Assembly (NCBI GenBank): GCA_023333565.1
Contig: JAJKFH010000801.1
Coordinates: forward strand, 682,001 to 746,000
Length of the DNA: 64,000 bases
Reading direction: 5' to 3'
DNA from: Puffinus mauretanicus
Lineage: Eukaryota; Chordata; Aves; Procellariiformes; Procellariidae
Made by a program: the position numbers and the translations under genes. This document shows positions 10,601 to 23,300 of the stretch, in pieces; position 1 is the stretch's first letter; each line of letters begins with the position of its first letter. The notes beneath the pieces were generated by a model. The model made no database searches and was not told the origin of the DNA. It saw nothing but the letters and a program-made list of their open reading frames with translations.

Positions 10601-13600
10601 CAGAATGTTTTAGTACATTTGTTCATCTAGTTGTATGGTATGTCTATAATGCATTAGATGATATTGCCAATTAAAGGATTACAGCTAGGATATAATTATG
10701 GCCCTATGGAATAAAGTTTTCAAATTATTCTGCTGCAGTCTATAATTATACTGTGTGTGCCCTGATGCCAAGGATTAATAGGGGGATTACAAACTGTTCT
10801 CCTGTAACATGCAGTTCACAGATATGCAGTTTACAATTCACTGGCTTTAAGGTTGTAGTGACCTCTCATGGGAAATGTTTTTAAAGGATACTGTCCAGTG
10901 GAATGTTTTTGTGTTATATTATGCTTGTTTCCCTCCCTCACCCTAAGTTTATCATGTGGTGACTAGTCAGGGTAGCTCAGATCTCGAGTAGACAACCCTT
11001 AAATTGGAGTATTAAGGAAGTGAAAACGGACAGGCTTCAGTAGACAGCCTTACACTGTTAAACTTGCTCCTCTTTTGCGCTCTTCCTTCACACCAGAGAC
11101 ATCTCAGCGAGATGCTCTGGATTCTCCATCTCCGTGGAATGGAGGTGGGAGCCTTCATGATATATTGTTACATATTGCACAAGTAGTAGGATTTAAACAT
11201 TTTATTTCTATATATCTGAAAATGATTTACTCTAAGAACCTCTGCAATCAATGCTTTTCTGAAGAACTGCAGTTGTTTAGCTGTAATGAAGATAAACCAA
11301 TGTTGATGCTATTTAAAATGGATGAGAATGTAACTAAAGATTGTCTTTGAAGTGGCGAAATAGCACTGAACTGTTAGTTGAATCCCCAAATGGGAAACTT
11401 CGGCTTTTTTCTGCCAAATTACAAGTAAACTAAATGCCATTTAATTTTCTGTGAACTTGGATTACTCTCTTTAAGGGTAGTATCAAACCTTACATTAACT
11501 TCGAAATGCAACATCTTGCTTCCCATGTCAGTTCTTAGTGGTTATAGCAATGCTTGTAAATTAAGCGTGCTCAAAACCCTTTGGCACTGAGACCCACTTG
11601 CGTGAAACAGCCGGTTCTTATTCAACTCTCCTGACTTTGACAATAAAGTGACCACACATGGACTGCCTTTTGGGATGGTCTCTGTGCTAATTCCTGAGCT
11701 GTGCTCTGCCATTAGTTGCCTCAGTGACAATTGGCCATGGCCAAAATGATACTATGGATCACACTTACAATTTAACAGTGTAGTTGATAGCACCCCCATC
11801 CATGGGAATGTTCCTCGGCACTGTTTAATTTACCAGCATAAATTGAACCTGTGTATTGTCAGTGGCAGAGTGATGCCAAATATTTCAAACAGGCTATTTT
11901 ATTTTCGTAAGGTTCCAGATCTTTGTCGTGCTGTTTTTTTACATGAATCTGATTTATGTTTTAGGAGAATGCTTCTACTATAGTTGCCAAAGAAACATGA
12001 ACCTTGGGCTGTCGGATAACAATGATGAATAAAAATATTGAAATATTTAAAAATATCATTTTTAAGCCTGTCAGAATAATATTTAAATGTATAAGTTCTA
12101 CATATGTAAGAGTACAGGTCAGCTTATACTCTTAACTTCCTGTAGCGTGGGGTGGCAGGTTTTGCAGTTTTTCATAGTTAACAGGGTTTTTTTCCTTAGT
12201 CTTTTCATTTCACTATTTTGCATGAGTTACCATCATGTAACCTCAGTAAGGCTCTCAGATTACAGAGATGTATCTAGCATCTAATTTGTCCTTGAGAATC
12301 TTTCCTCCTGATGGGAGCATGTGAGAAGGAAAAAGAACCCAGCTTGACTTTTATATTTCTCCAAATGGCTTTACGGAACTATAAATCGACCAATTTGTTC
12401 TGGAGTATTGCCACAAATAAGGCCTGGCAGCTGGAACTAGCCTGCTATGTGCATTGCATGAACATTAAAGCTCCTATGTCTTTCTCTTCAAGCAGAAGCT
12501 GCTTTGAAATTCTAGTCAAAATTCTTTCTCCTTTCATGTCTGTATGGTGTTTTCCCTGTTCCACCCCCCACCCCTTGCCCCAGTTTTCTTCCATCTTGGA
12601 CCTAAGAAACTTGCATGGATGTTTTGATGAAATGATTAAATTAACAAAAAAGATTGGCTGTGATGGCACTTTTCAGTGGAAAGGAGAAGACTTTTTGGGC
12701 AACTCTGCTAGAAATAGTTTCTTTGCATAGTCTTTTTTCAGAACAAGGAATACAATTCCCAGTATTTGGCAAGATGTAGTCTTTTGAACCTGTGTGTTCC
12801 CAAATGGGTCAAAGTTAGTGAAATTGTAAAGCAGAATTAAATATGCTGCTAGATGCAGTTGCCATCATGGTTTGCATAGCAGCAGAATAGCACTGAAAAA
12901 TAAATTGTTAATAGCAGTGGAAGACAAGTTTAGTGGTGTCATTTCTTTCAAAGCCAAATATTGCTTTCTCTTTCATAGCCTAGGCTGCATGCTTATAATA
13001 AAAAACAAAGAAAGCAAATCTTTCACAGAATAGTAATTTAAATCTGTCCCATGAGTTGGAGACACTGGGTCATGAGTACTCCAAAGTCTTAGTAACTGAA
13101 GGTAACGCTAAAATTAATTCCCCTTTCCTCTTCTGGGGCTAAATGTAGTCGGGCAGTACTATCATCAGTTAGTGCACAGATATAAATATCCAAAAAATTA
13201 CACTAAGTAAATTGCAGCAAAGCCAACTCAGTTCTTTCCCAAGGGAAGGTCTGCTTGTTCCAATCATGATTTGCGCCACGGGCTTTTATAGCAGGACTGC
13301 AAAAATCTTATAAAAATTGTATTAGAGTAGGATCAGCCATCCTTAAACGTATTAGGCTTCCAGCTGTGAGCAAATTTGTCCCAGAAGCCCAGGGAGTTCT
13401 GTGTGAGGTTCCTAATTTTCTTAAAATCTTTCTTTAATGGTGTCTATTATTAAAGCTATTTCTTCCTCCTGGGTGTGTACAGAGAAACAAGCAACTCGTG
13501 ATTAAATGCGTGTTGGGGTCCTGGCCGTAGCACTTAGTGATTCATGAGCCATTGTGTCTTCAGAAGCAAAAAGACAATTATGCTCCAGAGAGCACACTTT

Positions 13601-16600
13601 AATTGTTCAAATAGGTACATTAAACTTTTATGCTTGAATAATAAATTATGTGGAAGTAGATCTGCCTCTTTGCAGCTCCTTTTTATCTGCTCCAGCCACC
13701 ACCAGAAATCACCAGGCAGATCAGCAGCCTGGAGATGGTTTAGGTGGCTTCTGACCATGTCCTGTGGGTTGGTGCTCACAGGTTGCCTTTGTCGGGATTG
13801 TGTTTTGGCTTCTGCTGCCTTCAGAGGGATAGTTCTGTAGCTTCCTGAAGTAGCTGTCACTTGAAGTGAGATGCCCTGAATTAAGCATTAATGTTTTTTA
13901 AAATGCATGTAAGAAAAGAAAAGGGCTGGCTGGAGTGGAAAGAATATAGCATTGAAAATGGCTTGGTGACTGTATTTCATGATCAGGCAGAAGTGTAATT
14001 GGGCACAGCACTCCTGAGCTGGAGAATGATCATAACAGGCAAGAGCACACATACGTGTGGACATCAAAGTAAAAGCCACCTTTCTTTAAATGAGGCAAGT
14101 TTAAAATAAATTAGAATAATCCATTTTCCTCCTTCACTCCATTCTGGGCTCTGCTGAAATTCCCAGTAACATATCCAAGCAGCATCAACTATGAGGATGA
14201 TTTCTGGATTGGCACAACTGGGAGCTGAACTGGGATCAGTTAGACCATGGGAAAGGCACAGTCCTTGAGCAGAACCCCATTAGCTTTGGCTGTCCCAAAG
14301 TGGTACTGGTTTAGTGAACAAGACTTAAGGAGGATTCATGATGGGCTGCTCAGCATTTTCTCAGCCACATTAGGTTAGTCCAAAAAACATTTTTGATTAA
14401 GCACTTTTTCACGAAAGGAGTCTTTTTTTGTGTGGAAAGTAAAGCATTTCAATCCCCAAACGGAACTTGTTCTTTTCCAAATGATGCGAATATAAGTATT
14501 ATAAATCCAGTACCACTGTTAAGCTGCACTTTCACTACAGATTGGCTCTGGTTGGGGTTTACCTTTCTTTTGGGAACTACAGGCAAGTGCTTCCAGGATT
14601 TCTCACATTTTTTTGTTTTTTTCCCACTTTTTTTTTGTTTTCTTTTGGTTTTTTTTGAGAATAAATTTTGATTTCATTTGAGAAATCTCAAAAGAGTTTG
14701 GTTGAAGTGCTCTTTTGGTTTTGTGGGCAAAACTCCAATAAACCTCATATTTTGACCAATTTTACCTACTGTCAGAGATGCACTCAGCATGCTACCAGAC
14801 CTTCACAGCAATAATTAACAGCAGATACTAATTTTCTTCAATCCAGATGATCTCTGATATTATCATGGTGAGTGCTGACTAGAAGGACAAACATATGACA
14901 GCCTGGCATGCCTGGTCAACACCAGCATTTCTTGCTCTAGATCTCGCTTTTTTTTTTGTCTTGCCAACCATGCTGTCACGGTGTTTCAGCTCTCTGGGCA
15001 GTTCTGTGAAGGACAGCAGAATGAAGATAGATGTGAGCGAATCTACCTGGAAGGGGAGGTATTGTGAGAAACTTGTTACTTTACAACCATTCCTTCTCCT
15101 GAAGGTGTCAGCTTTCGCGTGAGGAAAACAGTCCTCACGTTTGATATTCTTGACTCCTTAGCGGATATTCAAGTAACTCACTGTTGCGTGCTGAGAAAAC
15201 GGGGTTATAATCCTGAGACGAGGTGCTATTTTTTAGGACAGAACTAATCTGTTCCACTTTATGATTCTCAAAGATACCTAAATCTGAGCTCATCAGTTTT
15301 GGCTCCCTTTATAATCCAAGGAGAGAAGTATGCACCCGTGAGGGCAGGTCTAAAATAGGTCAGATGAATGACTCTGTGGCACTGCCTGTTTCTTTCCATG
15401 AAGTTAGATCAAGATACGCAGCGGAACTTAGGTGAGAAGAGTTTTCTTTCCAGAAACTCAAATCTGTGTCACAAGCTTGGGCTGAAATTTTCTGGTGGTA
15501 TATCTAGTCTCTGACAAGAACAGACGTTTGCTAACCCTTCTTCAGAAACATTGGACTTTTTCTGAGTCTGAGAGCATCAGGTTAGGACTAAAACCTCCGA
15601 AAGGCTGAGAAAACCTGTTTACTCCTAGAAGCAGGGAAAGACCCTGCATTTCTTAATGAAATTTCTGGTAATGTTTTCACATTGTCCTGAATTTGAGTCG
15701 ATTCAGACATCCATTTACCAATTACCAGCTGATAGTAGCACTAAATTGAGTGTAACGGTCACGATCAGATAAACTGTGAGTGTTTATTCTTTCCATGCAT
15801 CCTTTCTACATTATTCAGTTGTACTTTGTGATGGTGTATTTTAACTGCCCGGTGTAATTTGTGTGAGTCTGAATATTACATATTTTCAAAGGCGCTGGGT
15901 TTATGTGCAGTGTCAGAGCTGAGAAGGTTCATTTCACATTGCTGCTGTTTGTGACAGTACTGCTTATGTTTAAAGATCTTCTTTTGACATCTCTGAAATC
16001 ATCTTTCTCCTGGACTGTTGCTGTTCTTGGGTCCTTCCTTGTTTGTGTTTCATGATTCTGCTTTTAAAGTTATTTTTCTTATTTTCACTGAGCTATCAAC
16101 ATCTCTTCCTTCTAACAAGCAATGCTGCAATGACTTGCGATATTGTTATTTATCAAGTGCTAGGGACATCAACTAAGGCATTTATCATAGCTTTGTAGTT
16201 CAGTAATAGGGAGTTCAGATTCCGGGACTCTGTCTTATTATCCCAAAGGCAGCTGTTAGTTCATCAGTGATTGTAATTCCCGTTCCTGCGTCTGTATCTG
16301 TTGCCACTGAAGGTAAAGACCAAACTTCTAAATAGCTTTATGAATTCATTTCATATCATTTGGGATTGCTTTAACCTTTTCCAAAACAGGAACCAGAGCT
16401 TCTGAGAAAAAGCAGACAGAAGAGGAGGAGGAGAGCAACGTGTTCAAGTCTAAACACATGCACACTGAAAAAAGATGGGGACTAAAAGCCTGAGCAACCC
16501 CGTGGGGGGAAGGAGGGCAGCCGGCTCTCCTGCGGAGCCTGTTTTATCAGTGTCTGTTTGCTAAATGGATACTAAGATGGAAGGCGCTGTAGGGTTGAAG

Positions 16601-18213
16601 GGGCACTGTTACCTTGAGCCTGATCTTTTGTTTTTATTTTAATCTTAATGGGAATTATTAGACCTGAGACAGTCATGCCGTGGCTTTGCTGCATGTGGCC
16701 TTTTCAAAAGCTGCCTGCTCTTTTTGACATCTCTGATTGCCTATGATATTGATGAAGAATGTGACCAGTATTGACAAGGTTTTGAATGCTAATGCCCAGC
16801 TCAATGGTCCTTCTCATGTTCTTCCACAAAGCAGGGGATGTGGTGCTGAAGATCTCGGTAAAAAAGCTGTGCTCTGGTTCCTGTGGTGTTGGCTAAAGTC
16901 CCTGTGCGATCTGTTAGCTGTTGGTGTAGCACGTGCAGAAGTAAAGAAGAACATGGAAGTCCCAAGTATTCCCTTCACATAAATTTTAAACAAATAAATG
17001 ACTAGTGCCAAATTCATTGGCCAACAGTTCAAAAATCACTTTTTGCCAGTCTGAAGCATTACCTGTGGTTAGCTTAGCACTTGCTTTCAGGACATTTGGA
17101 CAACTACAGCTCGGTTTGTTGCTATAAAACTGAATGCAGTGTTTCCATTCCCCACTCTCAGCTGCCATATGATGTTTGTTATTATACAGCTGCTATCTAT
17201 CATTCAAGCTATTCAACTGCATATTTATATCCAGCTATTTGACTTGCATTGAAAATTATTGCCAAATGTCCTGGTGTTTCAACCATGCTTGCTTCTCGTA
17301 AGGTCGTTACCTGTCTGATCCACTTACGTTCTATAGTGAACAACAACAATTGCCATTGACATCAGAGCGCTAGCCGTCAACTGCCTCTGAATTTTGAGGT
17401 GCATCCCAAGTTCCTCATCACAACATGATTCAAATGGTGAAGGTAAGTTAACCCGAAGAAGCAAAAGACGTGCTGTTATCTACACTTATTTGTACCATTA
17501 TACCTGCTCTTAAAACCACATCAGGAATTGTATGGTTAAAAAGGGTGTGCTCGTAACAGAGAACAATATATTCTGTGTTACAGGAATAACACCCTCCGCT
17601 TACATGTGGGTTTCCTTTTTGCAAGTCAAGAATTGTACAAGGTGGCTGAATATTTTTATGGCCTCTTCACAGGTGGAGGAACAAAGGCAGAGGACAGTAA
17701 ATGGCTTGCTGTAGAGCATACAAAGGATCGGTGGTTGTGTAGAAGTATCAAAGGCTCCTCTCCGAGCCCAGACTGGAGCATTTCCCCTGCTTACACACAG
17801 GGCTATTAATATTCTCTTGCTGTGGGCTGCCGTTGTACTAGGACGTTACTCTGAGGATAAGCTTCTAATTAAATTGTTTACAGATGAGTGATTTGCTGGA
17901 CTACCCAGACGGTGTCTTAATAAAACTGGCATTCCTGAGGGTGTGGGATGTTACAGTAAGAGGTATTTCAGCTGCATTGGTCGGGAGTGCTGAGCACATC
18001 ACGGGGATTTTAGGTTCATCGCAGGAAAATTTTCCCTGTGAATGTAACAGGGGAAGTGCAGCGGCTCAGCCCGTGCTCGCTCTTTCTGAATGACTGACAG
18101 AAGCAATATAAGCAGCTCAGATGTTGGTCCTTGTAGTCTATATTGATGCTCTTCAGGACAACACCGTTTTCTTCATCTGGACATCTGGAAATCCATCACA
18201 TGCATTTCCTATG

Positions 18214-18242
18214 TGCTGTAACGGTGTCTTTTGAAAGCATAC
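18214..18242 (+). repeat. Direct repeat copy 1 (29 bp, 27/29 with 19627-19655)
   Basis: The block contains TGCTGTAAC and TCTTTTGAAAGCATAC and recurs in the same orientation 1.4 kb downstream with only two G-to-A differences. It is not within any repeat I recognise. Confidence 0.75.
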
Positions 18243-19626
18243 CATGGCTATGGGATGTCGGTGGTTGTAGCAGACCAATATTTCATGGGTGAATGTTCCT
18301 GAATAATGTTCATTTATTTGATTATTCGTTGGCAGCTTTAGAGCAAAGTTTGTGAGACACCAGCACGCACAGGGGCAAATGTCTCGTACCTCCTTGGCTG
18401 GGAAGGATCTTGACAATTGATGTTTCTGGCAGCAAGGTGGAGATCTGGGGTGCTTGGGAAGGAGTGACCTATAGAAAGCATGCACTGGAGAGAAGGTAGC
18501 AGCCAGGATCTGGCAACTGTTGGTTTTTTTAGGCTAAAAATAGAAAAGCAACAACAGTGGCTGCAAACAGGACCTCCTGTCACTCACTGGTACTGGGGAA
18601 GGTGTCTTCAGTTTACCCTCCCGCTTGGGAGCACAGTGCAATTCTGCTAGTCAAGCTGTTATAATACGTCAGACATAGCTGTAAGAGCTTCCTTAAGGAG
18701 TCAAAATTAGTGTTAATTCACTCAGATGGCTGCATTACTCTGGAGTGCGTTGACTTCTGAACACAAAGAGTTGTGAGGCACAGAGGGACGGGGAGGAGGG
18801 TTGTGCTGACATTTAGTATAAAGCCTGTGGGCACCTGATGCTGTTTTCTCTGCATGCCTTTACTCCACAGGTACTTCACCTGCTGGGTGAAATCTTCTTT
18901 TGGAGAGTGCTAGGTTTATTGTAGCATTACATTTTGTCCTGCTGATTACCGCAGTACTTCTGATAGTCCTAAGCAAGAACCTGAGTTGCTGTGCAGGTTC
19001 ATAACGTGGGAGAGGGTGCACTGATTTATCCCATGTGACCACAAGTATTTTTATTGCTCTGTAATTTCCTCTAAGGACGTTGCCAGAAGTTCAAATGCTT
19101 TTAAAAAGCTGATTTACTTTTGCCTATTTGTTGTTGTTGTGCTTAACTTGAATAAGAATTTGAAAACTTTTGGTTTTCTTAATGTTGATGAAAAAAGTTT
19201 GTATGAAAAATTTTCCAACTGCCATCCGCCACCACCACCTTCAACAGTGTCCATTAACCTGTCGGCTCCTGCTTTCTAGCGAGTTTTAAATCCTTCTTGT
19301 AGTGTTAAGATCCTGCCATTAAACTTGATAATTAAAAAAAATCCAAGCTTCTGGCCAGCTCATTGCATGAAGTTTTAACTGATGGAAACCTTTTACTCTT
19401 CAGCTAACATTTGTATAAGCAAAACTAAATTGGACCACTGTGGTTAGCCTACAAGATGCAAAGGCATAGCTATTGGGCAGCAAATTCCTTCGTTACTCTG
19501 ATTTTTGTGTAGGTAAAGTACTTCTGGTATATTGCCAACTGTTTTTTACAAGGTCATTTCTATTTAATGCATCGTACTGCTTAATTCTGCTACAGCTCTC
19601 CCTGAGCTGAATTATGAATCCCTGCA

Positions 19627-19655
19627 TGCTGTAACAGTATCTTTTGAAAGCATAC
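19627..19655 (+). repeat. Direct repeat copy 2 (29 bp, 27/29 with 18214-18242)
   Basis: This is the second copy of the 29-bp block at 18214-18242. Both differences are transitions. It may be a local duplication or two fragments of an unnamed old repeat. Confidence 0.75.
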
Positions 19656-19961
19656 ATACCTTAGTTATACTTTTCAGAATAGTGAAATGGCCAGATAGTA
19701 ATAGGGGTGCTTTTTCAAGGATTTTGAAGATGTTAAAAAAATCTGTCATTCACCCTAGTGCTCTTTGCTGAAATTTGACTGGGACACTTGATGAAGTGTG
19801 GAGGTAGCCCAAGAGCCTGGACTTGATTTACTTTTTCCATTTCAGAAGTGAATGGGAATCAGCAGAGGAGAGCTTTCAGGCAATGTTCGTAATTGGCAAT
19901 CTGGTGGACAGATTTTGCCATTTTTATGTACCCTTTATACAGTCAAAATGGGTCTCTCATC

Positions 19962-20306
19962 ATAGAATTATTAAGGTTGGAAAAGACCTCTAAAATCATC
20001 GAGTCCAACCGTCAACCCAACACCACCATGTCCCTAAGCACCGCATCTACACGTCTTTTAAATACTTCCAGGGATGGTGACTCCACCACTTCCCTGGGCA
20101 GCCTGTTCCAAGGCCTGACCACTCTTTCAGTAAAGAAATTTCTCCTAATGTCCAATCTAAACCTCCCTTGGCACAACTTGAGGCCATTTCTTCTCGTCCT
20201 GTCGCTGGTTACTTGGGATAAGAGACCAACACCCACCTCAGCCGCTCCTCATCAAACTTGTGCTCCAGGCCCTTCACCAGCTTCATTGCCCTTCTCATCA
20301 GTCTTA
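19962..20306 (-). mobile_element. CR1 LINE 3'-end fragment with internal deletion (minus orientation)
   Basis: The + strand opens with ATCATAGAATTATTAAGGTT and GGAAAAGACCTCTAAAATCA, the antisense of the CR1 3' terminus. It continues through the C-terminal coding end (antisense of the RDMV, FTER and NRLPREV segments). Compared with the copy at 26 kb, about 88 bp are missing after the CACCTC at about 20237, with CCTC microhomology at the junction. The 5' truncation lies near 20306. A 74-codon open frame in the element's sense (20236 to 20012) is the remnant of the RT-protein C-terminus; it is not a gene. Confidence 0.92.
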
Positions 20307-23300
20307 GCAGGATCCTAAACTCTGTAATGATTCCACCTAGCTCTGTGCAGTGCTTGCTGTCCCATTGGAGATCAAATACAGAATATAATGTTCAGCAGTG
20401 AGTTAAACTGGGTCTGGGAAGGCTGCTTGTTCCTCGTCTATTTTTGTCGTCTGTAGAAGAGCACAGTTTAGGAGAGGTGGTGGGGTAGGAGGATTCAATA
20501 TCCAAGGGGATCTTGCAGCTTATTTGGGAGAGAGCGGTCTCAGTTCTTCTCTGCTGCCTGTATAGGATCCTCAACCCAGCAGGTGTAAATAGCAGCTTCT
20601 GGTCAGTGCAATCAGGAGGAGCTAGAATACAATCCACTGTTTCATGCATAGGTAGAATTTATATCCCATTTAGGTCACATATACGATAACACTGTGTGTA
20701 CGCATAGAAATGCTACAGATCACATAGCCTACTGCACCCTTTCCCAACCATAGAAATGGCTGCATAGCTATTGGCCCCTATAATTAACATTTATGTCTTT
20801 GGTTAAAACAAATCTGGTAAGAAACCCCTTCATTAAAAGAGTTAGAGGTGGCAGGGTGTTGTGTTGTGCTTTTTCCAGAAAGCTCTTTAGAAAAATTCAA
20901 AATTCTGAAGCCAAGATGGGGAACGTTAGGGTGAGCAGCACCAAACGATCAGGGACATACAGCCCAATACACCTGTAGAATAGGATATTTTAGTTCTGCC
21001 TGCTTGTACTGACCAACGTCTCTTTTCTACGCCTGCCTTAGAGTCTGTCAGTCTGTGCCACAGACAGAACACGCTGTCCGCTGTGTTTAACAGCCTCTCT
21101 GTTGTTGCATGCGTATGTTCATCCTGTGCCACTTGTGAACCCACAAACCACACTCATCTAACACCTCATTAGCATCCAGGTGCCCAGCTGAGGGGTCTTC
21201 TGTCCCAAGAAAGGTGTGATGGTTTCCATTACAATCAGAATTGTGCCGACTTCCCTTCTAGGAATCCCTCTGTCTTTCAATAAAACCAGTTAACTTTGGG
21301 AAAGCTGCTGAGTGCCAGCAGGAGTTTTCATTGGCTTTGCTGGGCTGCGTAGGGAAAGAGTGGCAGGAAGGGAAAAACACAGTTAGTGTGAGTTTGTATA
21401 TCCTAGTTTCTAATTTCTTGCTTTTTATAGATTCAACTTTTTCATAGTTTGGTACTCAGGGAGGCCACATGATGCTGGATGGTAATTTAATGTTGAAGCT
21501 TCTTACCATGGAATAATGAAGAAACTTTAGTTTTTGATCTGACTGAAGACAGGCAGGAAAGCGTGTGTGAACTACAGCCTGGCAGGGGTGAGATTTCACA
21601 TCATCCTACCCCGTCCTTCAGCTGTCCCTTCTGCCCAGCTTATGCTGGGCTTGACTTGACAGCCTCTTGTTTGGATTCAATGCAGTAGAAGGAGACTGTA
21701 TTTGCTAACCAAATCCAGCCCAAATTGCCAAAGGACCCTAAGAGTAAAGCAGAGTAATTGATGAAAGCCGCCTTGTGTATTTGCATGTTTTACAACAGAC
21801 GTATTTTTTGCAAAACATTTTTGCTATCTTTCACCTACTACTTTTCTCCTCTACCCAGAAGTACCCTGGCCTCCTAGGTGACGACGGTAAAGGGTTTAGT
21901 TTCGTAATAGAAATATGGCATGTAGCAGTGTTTGGACATCACTGCAACGCAGTTGGCCACCTGCTCATTGGTAGGTAGGTGTTAGCATCCCTGTGACTCT
22001 GTGAATTAAAATAAACTAGCAGCCAGCACTAGTTTGTTAGTTATGGAAAGGCAATTAAAGTACTAATTGGAAAGGGGGTGCATAAATTTGACTGGCATGA
22101 GTAGGAAATGCCTGAGGAAGCTGACAATCCATTTCTACAATGTTGTTCCTCAGAAATTCTAATTAGAGATAGCAATTGGGTTCTTTTAATTTTCTTCGTG
22201 TGCACTCCAAGCAACATGAAACCAATTAACTTTCTTATTGCGTCTATACATTACTTTATGTACAGAACATAGTGATAGAAGACATTTCTATTTGAATTCT
22301 TCCCTTTTGGCCTTTAATAGAAAATCAGATAGTTGCAGTTTATTAGACTACTAGAGAGTGTATAGGAACGCAAATTTTTATCTTTTTTTCTACCAGAAAG
22401 GAAATCCTAGACCTTTCTACTTCTAGAAACTTTTTTGTACATTGCTTGTGATTTCTCAGCAATTTTCTAAAACCTGATAGGGATGCACATTAATTAAGTT
22501 TAGATGAAGGAAACTTCTTTGCAGTTAATCTCTGAAGTCCAACTGCTATTCTGTACATAAAGCTCTCCTTGACTATGAGTAGGTATTTAAGCAGATTTTG
22601 TTCTGGGTCAAGGAAACATGCAAGCTTAAGTCTGAGGACTGTGCGCATTCATGCAGAGGATAAGCTTTAACTAAAAGTAAGTGTCTTGATACAGCTTGGG
22701 ATGATTAATAGATTTAACTTTTCCTTTCCTCTCTTTCTTCTCTTTAGGTAGAATTTATTTCTCAGAGAAAGTTATATAAAGCTATAAGCTGAAGTCTTAT
22801 GGTGATTCTAATTACTTGGTTAGGTGTTGCCCTAATGAAGAGAAATACTGAATTGAGTCTGGTGGGGGGTTGGGAAGAGGCAGACACAGATCTGTCTCCA
22901 GACATTGCTTTACTCTAAGCCCTACTTCCCTGTACTTTATCAGTTCTTCCTTCATGGCTCATAAATCAAGAAGAACAAACATGATGACTTCTGAGAAACA
23001 GTGTCTGTATTTGGGGACACTCAACGAAGGGTGAAAATTGGCAGAGACTGAAGTACCTGGCACTGTCTAGGTGTAGATTTACAGTGTTACAGACCCCCAG
23101 CCACCCCCCACCATGGCCTCCCGCGGTGCTGCCTGCTCCATGATGCAGAAGAAGGAAGAGGCTGTCTGCTCCTGATGTAGGACCCTCCCCAGTCTTTATC
23201 ACAGCTCTGTCCAGCTCTGATAGAGACCCAGCTCTCTGTTCAGACATCACCCCCAGATAGATGCAGTTGACCGATAAACCAGTTTCTCTGTTGCTCAGTC

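Larger units (their letters stand above)
7691..19960. other. 12-kb intergenic stretch, no gene seen
   Basis: No conserved exon, RNA gene or young mobile element was recognised here. Open frames reach at most about 139 codons (12311-12730, +) and lack recognisable motifs. Local features are an A-run at about 7960-7970, T-rich tracts at 14610-14660, an AT-rich patch at 12020-12065, a perfect 14-bp palindrome at 11731-11744, and one half of a 29-bp direct repeat pair at 18214-18242 and 19627-19655. Parts could be conserved regulatory DNA, but nothing in the sequence proves it. Confidence 0.55.

Noticed and set aside
12311..12730. 139-codon + strand frame
   Set aside because: No domain, signal peptide or splice context. 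Composition matches non-coding surroundings.
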